Assembly: GCF_001905795.1 (NCBI RefSeq)
Contig: NZ_LIXJ01000002.1
Location: 455,834 to 519,833, forward strand
Direction of reading: 5' to 3'
DNA: 64,000 nt
From: Streptomyces sp. CB01580
Lineage (GTDB): Bacteria > Actinomycetota > Actinomycetes > Streptomycetales > Streptomycetaceae
Shown here: piece by piece, positions 52,115-59,622 of the stretch
Numbering within the stretch: position 1 is the stretch's first letter
How the letters are laid out: each line of letters begins with the position of its first letter
The notes under the pieces: generated by a model
The model's input: the letters and a program-made list of their open reading frames with translations, nothing else
What the model was told of the DNA's origin: nothing
Databases searched by the model: none
Position numbers and translations under genes: made by a program

Positions 52115-53041
52115 TTGCCGGCGTCGTCTCGGGGGCGGAACGGAGAAGGGCCGCACGCGGTGCGCCGGGCGACGGACGGCGCGGTGCACGGGGCGACGAG
52201 CCGGGCCGGGGCCGGGGAGAGGGACGGGGAGCAGGGCGCGGCGCCGCTGCTCGACGGCATACCGCGCCAGCGCCGTACCGAGGAACCGGCGGACCGTGCG
52301 CCCGCTCGCGCCGCCGTCACCGCCCCCGCGGCCATGTCCGTGTCCTCCTCCGTCTCCGGTTCGCCGGCGTCCGTCGCGTCCTTCGCGTCCTTCGCGTCCG
52401 CGCCGCGCCGGGCCCGATGGGCGCGACTGCTGCCGACCCCCGCCGGCACCCCTTTCACCTTCGGGTACCTGCTGGTGCTGGCCGCCACGTCCCTCTTCAT
52501 GGCGCACGCCGATCCGCACACCGTCGAGGAGCTGCTGAGCGCGTCGAGCACGGACGTCGCGCACCTCGGCCGGACCCCGCTGCTCGTGCTGGGCGCCAGC
52601 GCCCTGTGGGTCGTGGACGGGTTCGCCTCCCCGTACGTCCTCGGCTTCGCCCTCGTACTGACCGCCCTGGAACGCCGCATCGGCGGGTGGCGCACCGCCG
52701 GGGTGTTCCTGCTCGGCCATGTCGTGGCGACGCTCGCCACGGAGATCCCGGTCGGGCTGTCCGTGGTGGCCGGACACCTGCCGAGATCCTCGCTGCACCG
52801 GCTCGACTACGGCATCAGCTTCGGGCTGATGGCGAGCGTCGGCGCGCTCGCCGGGCTGCTCACGCCGTGGCTGCGGGCGCTGGTGCTCGGCGGGGTCGGC
52901 GCGATGCTGCTGAACGATCTCCTCCGGCTCGCCGATCCCCTGGCCGACTGGGGGCACCCGCTGGCGCTGCTGCTGGGCGTGGCCTGCTGGCCGCTCCTGC
53001 GCAGGACCGGGACCGGGGGCGGGGGCGGACGGCCGGGCTGA
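52115..53041 (+). CDS. Rhomboid-like integral membrane protein
   Basis: The 308-aa protein has about 100 residues of Arg/Ala/Ser-rich N-terminus and then six hydrophobic segments (FGYLLVLAATSLFMA, YVLGFALVLTALE, GVFLLGHVVATLATEI, SFGLMASVGALAGLL, ALVLGGVGAML, LALLLGVACWPLL). DYGISFG sits where rhomboids have GxSG, and WGHPLALLLG could supply the His, but the classical catalytic motif is not complete. It may be an inactive rhomboid-like protein. The true start may be an internal ATG near residue 74 (MSVSSSVSG). Confidence 0.78.
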   Translation: MPASSRGRNGEGPHAVRRATDGAVHGATSRAGAGERDGEQGAAPLLDGIPRQRRTEEPADRAPARAAVTAPAAMSVSSSVSGSPASVASFASFASAPRRARWARLLPTPAGTPFTFGYLLVLAATSLFMAHADPHTVEELLSASSTDVAHLGRTPLLVLGASALWVVDGFASPYVLGFALVLTALERRIGGWRTAGVFLLGHVVATLATEIPVGLSVVAGHLPRSSLHRLDYGISFGLMASVGALAGLLTPWLRALVLGGVGAMLLNDLLRLADPLADWGHPLALLLGVACWPLLRRTGTGGGGGRPG

Positions 53042-53126
53042 GTGCGCGGGAGGCGCGCGGTCCCGGGGGCCGGGGAGGCCGGGACGAGCGTGCGGGAGGC
53101 GCGGTCCGGGAGCCCCGGCCCGCCGC

Positions 53127-53321
53127 TCAGTCGTCGTCGCCGCTGCCCCGGCCCCCGCCCCCGTTTCCGCCCTTCTGGGAGCGGCGCGCCAACTCGCCCG
53201 CGGCGAGCGTCACATGCGCCACGCCGCGGGCCCAGCGCGGTCCGCCGCGGGCCGCCCACACGACGCACACGCACCCGCCGACGGCGAGCGCCAGGACCCC
53301 GACCAGTACCAGAACAGCCAT
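53127..53321 (-). CDS. Small single-pass membrane protein
   Basis: The 64-aa protein [20 protein letters not shown]... has one N-terminal membrane segment, then a helix and a hydrophilic Gly/Asp-rich tail (RGSGDDD). AGGGGGA precedes the ATG by about 4 bases. The family is a short Streptomyces protein of unknown role. It is the last chromosomal gene before the Tn7-like element. Confidence 0.72.
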   Translation of the reverse strand: MAVLVLVGVLALAVGGCVCVVWAARGGPRWARGVAHVTLAAGELARRSQKGGNGGGGRGSGDDD

Positions 53322-53471
53322 GCTTCCCCCTGAGTATCCGTATGGTTCCGGGATCCTCTCAGGTCGCGAAGGGCGGCTGCCAAGCGGCGTGGCACGCGGC
53401 GGCCAGAACGGACGGGGCGGCCGTGGCGGACAGCTTCTGTCGGGTGCCGTTTCGCATTGCGTCGGCTCCGA

Positions 53472-53543
53472 TGTCCTAGCTGCGGGGCGAAGAGATGGGT
53501 TGCGCTGTGCCATCAGGTTTCGTGCAGATTGACTCTTCGTTTT
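53472..53543. repeat. Left end of Tn7-like element with internal repeats
   Basis: TGTCCT begins the end. TCAGGTTTCGT lies at 53513-53523 and CTCTTCGTTTT at 53533-53543. Each has an inverted counterpart at the right end. Confidence 0.75.
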
Positions 53544-53654
53544 CCGTCCGCTGCTGCGGCAGGCGGGGGCTTGCGAAAACCATTGGTGCCAGGCTTGCTC
53601 CGCTGATGGACTGACGTCCTACCGTGAGTCTGCCGCGTGACGGAGGTAGTGGTT

Positions 53655-54410
53655 GTGACAGGTTATGGCGTGCTTGCCGAGGTGTACGAATGGCTCATCT
53701 CGGATGCGAAGTTGCCTCCAGCAGAGTTCGTTGCGTCGTTCGACGACGTCCTCAATCTCCTGCCGTCGAACGCTCAGGTCCTCGACTGTTCTTGCGGAAC
53801 CGGACAGTTGGCGGTTGGTCTCGCCGGTCGTGGCATGCAGGTTGTCGCAACTGACGCCAGCGAGGCGATGGTTCGTCGGACTGCAGAGTTGGCCGAGGAG
53901 TTCGGGGCATCCGTCCGGACCGTACGGGCGAACTGGGAAGAGTTGCCCGACCATTTCCAGGACAACACGTTCGACATGGTGTTCTGCGTTGGCAACTCGC
54001 TTCACCACGCCGCGGGCGCGACAGGCAGGGGCGCTGCTCTGGAGTCGATGTCACGGCTTCTGCGCCCAGGCGGGCGCTTGGTGCTCACATCCCGCACTTG
54101 GGAACTCGTGAGGGCCAGAGGTTCCCGGCTGGACATCTGGGACCGACTCGTCCGACGAAACGGTCGCGATGCCGTCGTAATTTACCGCTGGGAGATTGCG
54201 CCGCATTGGGAGGATGAGCACCACATCGAGATTGCGATCGCCCAAGTTGATGCGACTGGGCCGGTTCTTGTCCGCTCGGAACTGCTGTCCTGCTGGCCCT
54301 ACCGGTACGAGGAACTCGAAGTCGAGCTGCACCAGGTCGGACTCCAAACGGAACTGAGCACGTTCGATCTTGACGCCGAGAACTACATGGTGGTCGCGAG
54401 CAAGGTATAA
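53655..54410 (+). CDS. SAM-dependent methyltransferase, Tn7-like element cargo
   Basis: The 251-aa class I methyltransferase has motif I VLDCSCGTGQLAVGLAGRG and the post-I acidic strand VVATDASEAMVRRTAEL, then FDMVFCVGNSLHHA. It resembles small-molecule or rRNA-type methyltransferases of the methyltransf_25 group. The GTG at 53655 follows GGAGG by 8 bases and is preferred to the GTG at 53637. It is convergent with tniQ inside the element, so it is the passenger gene. Its base composition is less GC-extreme than the flanks, hinting at separate origin. Confidence 0.88.
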   Translation: MTGYGVLAEVYEWLISDAKLPPAEFVASFDDVLNLLPSNAQVLDCSCGTGQLAVGLAGRGMQVVATDASEAMVRRTAELAEEFGASVRTVRANWEELPDHFQDNTFDMVFCVGNSLHHAAGATGRGAALESMSRLLRPGGRLVLTSRTWELVRARGSRLDIWDRLVRRNGRDAVVIYRWEIAPHWEDEHHIEIAIAQVDATGPVLVRSELLSCWPYRYEELEVELHQVGLQTELSTFDLDAENYMVVASKV

Positions 54411-54421
54411 ACACCGGACTC

Positions 54422-55561
54422 TCAGTCCTTGGCGTCGGAAGCTCGGCGCATGTCCGCGACCTCTTTGCGCATGAGTTCGTCGGTGCGTGTGCTGTGCCAG
54501 ATGGTTCCTTCCCACTTCTCGTATCGGTGTTCGCGGTCACGCAGGAGGACCGGTTTGAGGTGGCTGTGGAAGAGGAGTGTGCGGCCCTGGTCCTTGCGGG
54601 TGCGGCTGAACCACATCGCGCCCTTTTCGTGACGGGCGAGCCGGTTCGCTGCGAGGCCGGAGAGCTTGCCGTGCATCCGGCCGGGCGTGTAGGCCGTCAG
54701 GGGTTGGCTGGGCGGGCGCCAGGAGTCGGCGAGGGACCAGTGCGCGATGGCGTCCCCCTTGCGGTCGGGCGGGCTGTAGGGGTAGGTGATGCGGTTGCTG
54801 ACCTCCGTGAAGAAGCGGGCTTGCTCGGCCTTGGTGCCGTCGGCCATCTGCCGCCAGTGGGGTGAGGCGATCAGGGGTGCCAGGGCAACGGCCTCGGGAT
54901 AGACCGCTGCGAACATCCGCGAGGTGCTGTAGCCGATGTACTCCTGCTTCTCTCGGTCGAACGGGATGAGGAGGTCGATGCGGTCGTCCCAGGCGTCCCA
55001 GGTGCCGAATGGGACCGGGTAGCCGTCGACGGACCAGATGTGTGCGCAGAGCATGAGGCCGCTCAGCACGGCGTCGTAGGTGGCGGCCCAGCCGTAGCGG
55101 CTGAGGATGCGCAGGTGTTTGCGCTGGGCGTCGACGACTTCGGGGAGCCGGGTGAGGTCGACGGCGGGATGGTCGATGTCGGGCGGGCCGATCCAGGTGC
55201 GGTGGCGCAGGCAGATGTAGCGGTGGTGGGGCAGGAGCCGGGTCACTTTGCCACCGGGGTGCCGGGCGTCGCAGCGGTGGCAGCCGGTTTGGGGCTGGTG
55301 GCGGAACATCGTCCAGTTGGGTCGTGGTGTGCGCAGTTCGGGCAGGGCTCCGGCGAGGGCGTGGACGGTGCGTCCGGTGAGCGCGGAGAGGCGTTCGGGG
55401 ACGACGACGCGGCGCATGCCGCCGGACTTCTCGCGCTCGGTGACCTGTGTCCAGAGGTCGTTGATGTCGAGGCCGTGAAGGGTGGCCAGACGCCCGATGT
55501 AGGAGGCGGGGATCTCGTGCCGGGCGGGCGGAACGGGATCGGGTAGTCGTCGGATAGGCAT
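54422..55561 (-). CDS. tniQ: TniQ/TnsD-type target-selection protein
   Basis: The 379-aa protein has the TniQ N-terminus (IPASYIGRLATLHGLDINDL) and a zinc finger, GCHRCDARHPGG then YICLRHRTWIG. In Tn7-like elements this protein chooses the target site. Longer TnsD proteins carry extra C-terminal DNA-binding domains; this one is of moderate length. The ATG overlaps the tniB stop (ATGA). Confidence 0.9.
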   Translation of the reverse strand: MPIRRLPDPVPPARHEIPASYIGRLATLHGLDINDLWTQVTEREKSGGMRRVVVPERLSALTGRTVHALAGALPELRTPRPNWTMFRHQPQTGCHRCDARHPGGKVTRLLPHHRYICLRHRTWIGPPDIDHPAVDLTRLPEVVDAQRKHLRILSRYGWAATYDAVLSGLMLCAHIWSVDGYPVPFGTWDAWDDRIDLLIPFDREKQEYIGYSTSRMFAAVYPEAVALAPLIASPHWRQMADGTKAEQARFFTEVSNRITYPYSPPDRKGDAIAHWSLADSWRPPSQPLTAYTPGRMHGKLSGLAANRLARHEKGAMWFSRTRKDQGRTLLFHSHLKPVLLRDREHRYEKWEGTIWHSTRTDELMRKEVADMRRASDAKD

Positions 55562-56631
55562 CAGGCCACGCGCCTCCGTTTCCTCGCAGGTCTGGCGGGG
55601 GCGGTGCGCTTCTCGGATTGCTCGGCCGCGTAGTCGACGGGGACGGCCTGAAGGAGGTCCTCGGTGATGCGCTCGCTCTCGTCCTCGATGGCGAGGACGG
55701 CGGCGCCACGGATGATCTGGGAAAGGCTGCCGATCATGCCGCCGGTGCGGTGGAAGAGGTACTCGCTCAGCCCGGCCAGCGTGCCGGGCGTGTGGTGGTG
55801 CAGCCGGAGGGTGGATTCCAGGGTGCCCACCAGGGCCCGCCAGGCGTCCTGGTCCTCGGCGGTGGCGTGCGTGAAGGGGGCGGCGGGGATGACGACGAAG
55901 CGTCCGGCGATCTGCTCTCCCCGGGTGCCCCTGAACAGACCCTTGGACTCGACGTCGATGCCGGCGTAGGCGAAGGTGGCGGGAAGCCGTTCGGCGAAGT
56001 ACTTCAGCTGGTCGGATGCTTCGGCCCCGGAGCGGGTGGCGAGAGTCAGGTTGTGGATCTCGTCGACGAGCACCAGGTCGACACGGACATGGGCGGCCGT
56101 CGCGCAGACGGCGTCGACGATGTCGGTCACGTTGGCCCGGGAGGGGAAGGTCAGCCCGAAGAAGCGGGCGAACTCCATCGCGAGCATCTTCGGCGTGGCC
56201 GCGGGTGGGACGGTGACGTAGAGGACCGGGAGCCGGTTGCGGTCGCGGGGGTGCCGCTTGCGGACGGCCAGTTCGTGAGCCCGTCCGAGCTGGGTCAGGG
56301 CGGTCGTTTTCCCGGTGCCGGAGGCGCCGGAGAGGATCACACCGCGGCGGGCGGAGATCTGGTTTCGGTTGAGCTGGATCAGCAACCGGGAAGTGGTGGT
56401 GACCTTGCGGATGACCGGAGTGTGCACCATCGGCAGATCGGCGTGATACTCGCGGCGCTGTTCGTCCTCACGCACCCGTTCCCGCGGACTCAGCGCCGCC
56501 CGTTCGGCGGCGGTCAGCGGCCGGGGCGGGACCGGCTCGTGGTCGACGAAGTGACGCCAGCCCTCCTTGCTGGTCAGCGGGTTATCCGGCGGAGCCTCCG
56601 GGTCCGGGGCGGATGGGGAGGGCGTGTTCAT
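55561..56631 (-). CDS. tniB: TniB/TnsC-type AAA+ ATPase
   Basis: The 356-aa AAA+ regulator has Walker A GVILSGASGTGKTTALTQLG, Walker B VDLVLVDEIHNLTLAT and the sensor segment ATFAYAGIDVESKGLF. It links target recognition by TniQ to the TnsA/TniA transposase and probably mediates target immunity. The N-terminal 60 residues are Pro-rich, the C-terminus is basic (RPARKRRRVA). Start and stop overlap its neighbours by 4 bp. Confidence 0.92.
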   Translation of the reverse strand: MNTPSPSAPDPEAPPDNPLTSKEGWRHFVDHEPVPPRPLTAAERAALSPRERVREDEQRREYHADLPMVHTPVIRKVTTTSRLLIQLNRNQISARRGVILSGASGTGKTTALTQLGRAHELAVRKRHPRDRNRLPVLYVTVPPAATPKMLAMEFARFFGLTFPSRANVTDIVDAVCATAAHVRVDLVLVDEIHNLTLATRSGAEASDQLKYFAERLPATFAYAGIDVESKGLFRGTRGEQIAGRFVVIPAAPFTHATAEDQDAWRALVGTLESTLRLHHHTPGTLAGLSEYLFHRTGGMIGSLSQIIRGAAVLAIEDESERITEDLLQAVPVDYAAEQSEKRTAPARPARKRRRVA

Positions 56632-58664
56632 AGCCACCTCTCGGCTTCTGCGTGCGCGTCGAAGAGTCCGAACTCCGCCACCGCCGCGGGCGGCTGGGCC
56701 TCGGGCTCGGGCTCCGGCTCCGTGCGGTGCTCGGTCTCGGGTGCTGCGGCGGGCGCGGGGATGGGACGGGCGGTGCGGGTGCGGGCGGCGACCTTGGCCG
56801 ACCGGGTGTCCGGGCCGTGCTCGGCGCGGGTGAGCAGGTCGTCCAGGACGCGGGCGATGGCCGTCTCGTTGGTGTCGTCCAGTCCGGCCTCGGCCGCAAG
56901 GCGGCGCGCGTGCTGCCAGGTGAAGTCCGCGAACGGTGCGTTGACCAGCGGCCACTGCGTCCAGGGCGCGGTGACCCAGCCGTCCGATGTGCGGACGAAC
57001 ACCTGGGACAGGTCGTAGGGGTCGTAGTGCACCTCCCACAGACCGCGCTTGGCGGTGATCCCGGAGTGCTCGCGCCGATGCGGCCCCAGGTCGGGGCTGT
57101 CGTAGGTGCGGTAACTGATCTGGATGCCGTAGTCGTTGATCGCCCGCCAGGCCACCGGCAGCAACTCCAGATAGTCCTCGCCGCGCAGCACGAGCGGCAG
57201 GTAGCCGGAGGCTGCCACCAGGGAGGCGTACTTGTCGTTCGGTGACATCGCCGTCTTCGGACGGAACGGGTCGCGCAGAGCGCTGTGCGGCCTGGCTTGC
57301 CACCCGGCCAGCAGCCACTCATCCAGTAGGTCCTGAAGCTCCGGAACGGTCCAGACGGCCTGGTCCTCGACACGCTCGCCGCGGCGGGAGACATCCCGGC
57401 CGGTGTAGCCGGCCAGGTGCTGCGTGAACAGGGTGTTGATCGAGGAGAAGGTGGCCTCCACGATCGCCTTGTCGGTCGGCGTGCGCGGACGTGCCCGCTG
57501 CACCGAGATGCCGAGCCGTTCGCAGGCCCGGACGAAGGTGTCCGAGATGAACACCTTCCCGCCGTCGATGACGACGGTGTCCGGCACGATCACCGGTTTC
57601 GCCGCGACCTGTTCCATCCGCGTGTCCACGTCCAGCAGACGCATGTGCGGCATGCGGGAGGCAGCCATCCGCAGACTCGCGGACCAGCCGGGCCGCATCG
57701 GCTCGGGCACCAGCATCCGGGCCAGCAGCAGCGAGGCGTCCACCGCCTTGGTGCCCACCGGCCTTAGCACCGCGGCGCAGATGGTGCGGGTCGCGACATC
57801 GACCGCGATCGTCAAGTCCGCGCGGGCCGTCAGCCCTGAATCGAGTACCACCATCACGTCCAGCGGGGTGGAGTCGATCTGAACCTGTTCCCCGGGACGG
57901 TCCGCGAACGTCGGTGTGAACGGCCCTTTCGGCCGGTTCGCCGTCTGCCGCCGCGTGACTGCCGAACCGAAGGTGTGCCGCCCCGTGGACAGCGCGTCGA
58001 TCAGCTTGTAGAAGGTCCGCTGACTCGGCAGCGGCACCACCCCTTTGCCGTGGGTGGCTTCCACCAGCTTGACCACCCGGCGGATCAGCCGCGACCGGGT
58101 CCCGGTCGAGGCGTGTGTCTCCGCATCCAGGACCTCTTGGACGGCTGCCACCAGCCGGGCGTCCGCCCGCCCCGTCGCCTCCCAGGTCTGGGTCGTCCGC
58201 TGGTCCACCAGCCCCCAGACTCCCTGCCGGACGTAGCGAGACCGTCGGCTCTGCACGGTCCGAACCGTCACCCCCAGCTCCCGTGCCTTCGCGGCCATCC
58301 GCTCCATCAACGAGAAGGCTGCCGGGTCATAGCCGGGGCGCGGCGGCGTGCCCGGTGCGGCGCCGAACGGCAGCCCGGTCTCGATCTCCACCATGTGCCG
58401 TTCCCACTCGCGGGCCGCCTCCTGTACCGACTCCGGCAACGTCGCCAGCAACCCTGACGGCTCCAGCACGGGCAGAAGCTCCGTGCCGGTGACGGCGAAG
58501 TCCGGCGCTGCCATCAGGTGCGACGCCAGCACCACCGATTCCGACCCTGCCACCGGGCGCAGCCGCACGGACGTACCGGCGAGCGCCACCACCTGGTGGT
58601 CCCCGCTGTCGTAGGTGACCCAGTCCCCGGGCCGCAACACTGGCTTGCCCGGCCCGGCCGTCAC
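56628..58664 (-). CDS. tniA: TniA/TnsB-type DDE transposase (Mu-integrase family)
   Basis: The 678-aa transposase has an HTH region (TVRTVQSRRSRYVRQGVWGL, about residues 135-154). The rve core holds QIDSTPLDVMVVLD (first Asp), VPDTVVIDGGKVFISD (second Asp) and KAIVEATFSSINTLF (Glu). A C-terminal Mu-type beta-barrel domain includes RPFRPKTAMSPNDK-like sequence and GLWEVHYDPYDLSQVFV. The GTG at 58664 overlaps the tnsA stop (GTGA). It should cut and join the 3' ends of the element, at the repeats described. Confidence 0.93.
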   Translation of the reverse strand: MTAGPGKPVLRPGDWVTYDSGDHQVVALAGTSVRLRPVAGSESVVLASHLMAAPDFAVTGTELLPVLEPSGLLATLPESVQEAAREWERHMVEIETGLPFGAAPGTPPRPGYDPAAFSLMERMAAKARELGVTVRTVQSRRSRYVRQGVWGLVDQRTTQTWEATGRADARLVAAVQEVLDAETHASTGTRSRLIRRVVKLVEATHGKGVVPLPSQRTFYKLIDALSTGRHTFGSAVTRRQTANRPKGPFTPTFADRPGEQVQIDSTPLDVMVVLDSGLTARADLTIAVDVATRTICAAVLRPVGTKAVDASLLLARMLVPEPMRPGWSASLRMAASRMPHMRLLDVDTRMEQVAAKPVIVPDTVVIDGGKVFISDTFVRACERLGISVQRARPRTPTDKAIVEATFSSINTLFTQHLAGYTGRDVSRRGERVEDQAVWTVPELQDLLDEWLLAGWQARPHSALRDPFRPKTAMSPNDKYASLVAASGYLPLVLRGEDYLELLPVAWRAINDYGIQISYRTYDSPDLGPHRREHSGITAKRGLWEVHYDPYDLSQVFVRTSDGWVTAPWTQWPLVNAPFADFTWQHARRLAAEAGLDDTNETAIARVLDDLLTRAEHGPDTRSAKVAARTRTARPIPAPAAAPETEHRTEPEPEPEAQPPAAVAEFGLFDAHAEAERWL

Positions 58665-59299
58665 CGCGGCACCTCTGCTGACACCAGCGAGAGGGCATGC
58701 AGCGGCACCGACACATTCGCCGTCAGCTCGTGCAACCACAGCAGGTGGAACAGCACCGGCAGCACCCTGATCGGGTCACCAACTGCCGATGCGCCCGCCA
58801 TCAGCGGCTGTGGCTCGGCGAACGCCGCCAGGAGATCGGAGGCCACCGACTCCAGCCTGTGCCGGGGGTGGCGGTAGCCCGCCAGCCAGCGCACATTGCG
58901 CACCATGATCGCGTCCGGCGCCCCCACCAGTCGGAACTCCCACCCGACCTGAGCGCAGGCTGTCCGCGTCGCCTCGAACTTCGCCACGTCCCGGGGCTTG
59001 CGCCGATCCGCCGGACGGCAGTCGACCACCAGCCCCGTGCCGTTGTCGCGGCGGGCGAAGTAGTCCGGTGCGTGCGAGACGCCCTTGCCCGCCTCCGACC
59101 GCCAGAACAGCCAGAACGGCTGTGAGGAGATCCCCACCACCGAGGCGTCGAAGTCCAGCAGCATCACATGATCGCGCTCCAGCCAGGACTCGTAGCCGAT
59201 GTGCCCGCCCGCCGTGGACGACCACCACAGCCCCGGCAGATGCCGCTGACCTTTGTACGACTTGAACGCGCGTACCGGTGCGACGTCCTCGAACCGCAC
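58661..59299 (-). CDS. tnsA: TnsA-like endonuclease subunit
   Basis: The 212-aa protein has a PD-(D/E)xK-like nuclease core: GYESWLERDHVMLLDFD (Glu), GVSHAPDYFARR (Asp) and VVDCRP at the position where Lys is normally found in (Q/E)xK. Arg occupies the Lys place, so catalysis should be tested. In Tn7-like elements TnsA cuts the 5' ends and enables clean cut-and-paste. Its presence next to TniA separates this element from Tn5053-type elements. It is the first gene of the operon. Confidence 0.85.
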   Translation of the reverse strand: MRFEDVAPVRAFKSYKGQRHLPGLWWSSTAGGHIGYESWLERDHVMLLDFDASVVGISSQPFWLFWRSEAGKGVSHAPDYFARRDNGTGLVVDCRPADRRKPRDVAKFEATRTACAQVGWEFRLVGAPDAIMVRNVRWLAGYRHPRHRLESVASDLLAAFAEPQPLMAGASAVGDPIRVLPVLFHLLWLHELTANVSVPLHALSLVSAEVPR

Positions 59300-59522
59300 T
59301 GCCCAGGCATCCCCTCAGCGAAGCGCGGAACTCAGACCCGCCCCGGTCGGCGTACGCGACCTCGAACCCCTCCGCCGGCGGCCCGGAGACCCCGCCCGGC
59401 AGTACCCCTAACGAACCCGCCATGACCCACTAACCCGAGCCCGCGACGAAAGGTCACTCCGCAAGACGAAAGACCGGACGAAACCTGAAGCTGCAAAACG
59501 AAGAGATCCACGTCGCAGGACA
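59300..59522. repeat. Right end of Tn7-like element with internal repeats
   Basis: No gene. ACGAAACCTGA (59478-59488) and AAAACGAAGAG (59495-59505) are inverted copies of the left-end motifs, and GACGAAA recurs at 59438 and 59465. The end is AGGACA at 59517-59522. This end also holds the tnsA promoter. Confidence 0.75.
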
Positions 59523-59580
59523 CTTCCGTCCGATCGCTCACGGCGAACAGGGCTCGGGGAACAATGACGGACTCAGAAGC

Positions 59581-59601
59581 ATTGAGTCTGCATAGCTCAA
59601 C
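59581..59601. promoter_or_regulatory. HAIR-like HspR operator upstream of lon
   Basis: ATTGAGT-CTGCATA-GCTCAAC is close to the HAIR consensus CTTGAGT-N7-ACTCAAG bound by HspR. Its position 22 bp before the lon ATG fits heat-shock repression of lon in Streptomyces. AAGGGGAGA at 59611-59619 is the lon ribosome binding site. Confidence 0.75.
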
Positions 59602-59622
59602 TTGACTGCCGAAGGGGAGATC

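Larger units (their letters stand above)
53472..59522. mobile_element. Tn7-like transposon, about 6.05 kb
   Basis: tnsA, tnsB/tniA, tnsC/tniB and tniQ lie in one minus-strand operon with 4-bp overlaps, plus one cargo methyltransferase. Both outer ends start TGTCCT when read inward. Two internal motifs, TCAGGTTTCGT and CTCTTCGTTTT, occur near both ends in inverted orientation, as expected of transposase-binding repeats. No five-base duplication was found at the proposed ends (left flank TCCGA, right flank CTTCC). The outer limits are therefore proposals, while the internal repeats are firm. Confidence 0.82.

Noticed and set aside
53472..59522. A CRISPR-associated transposon (CAST)
   Set aside because: TniQ, TniB, TniA and TnsA are present, but no cas gene, CRISPR array or guide-like repeat is found inside or beside the element.
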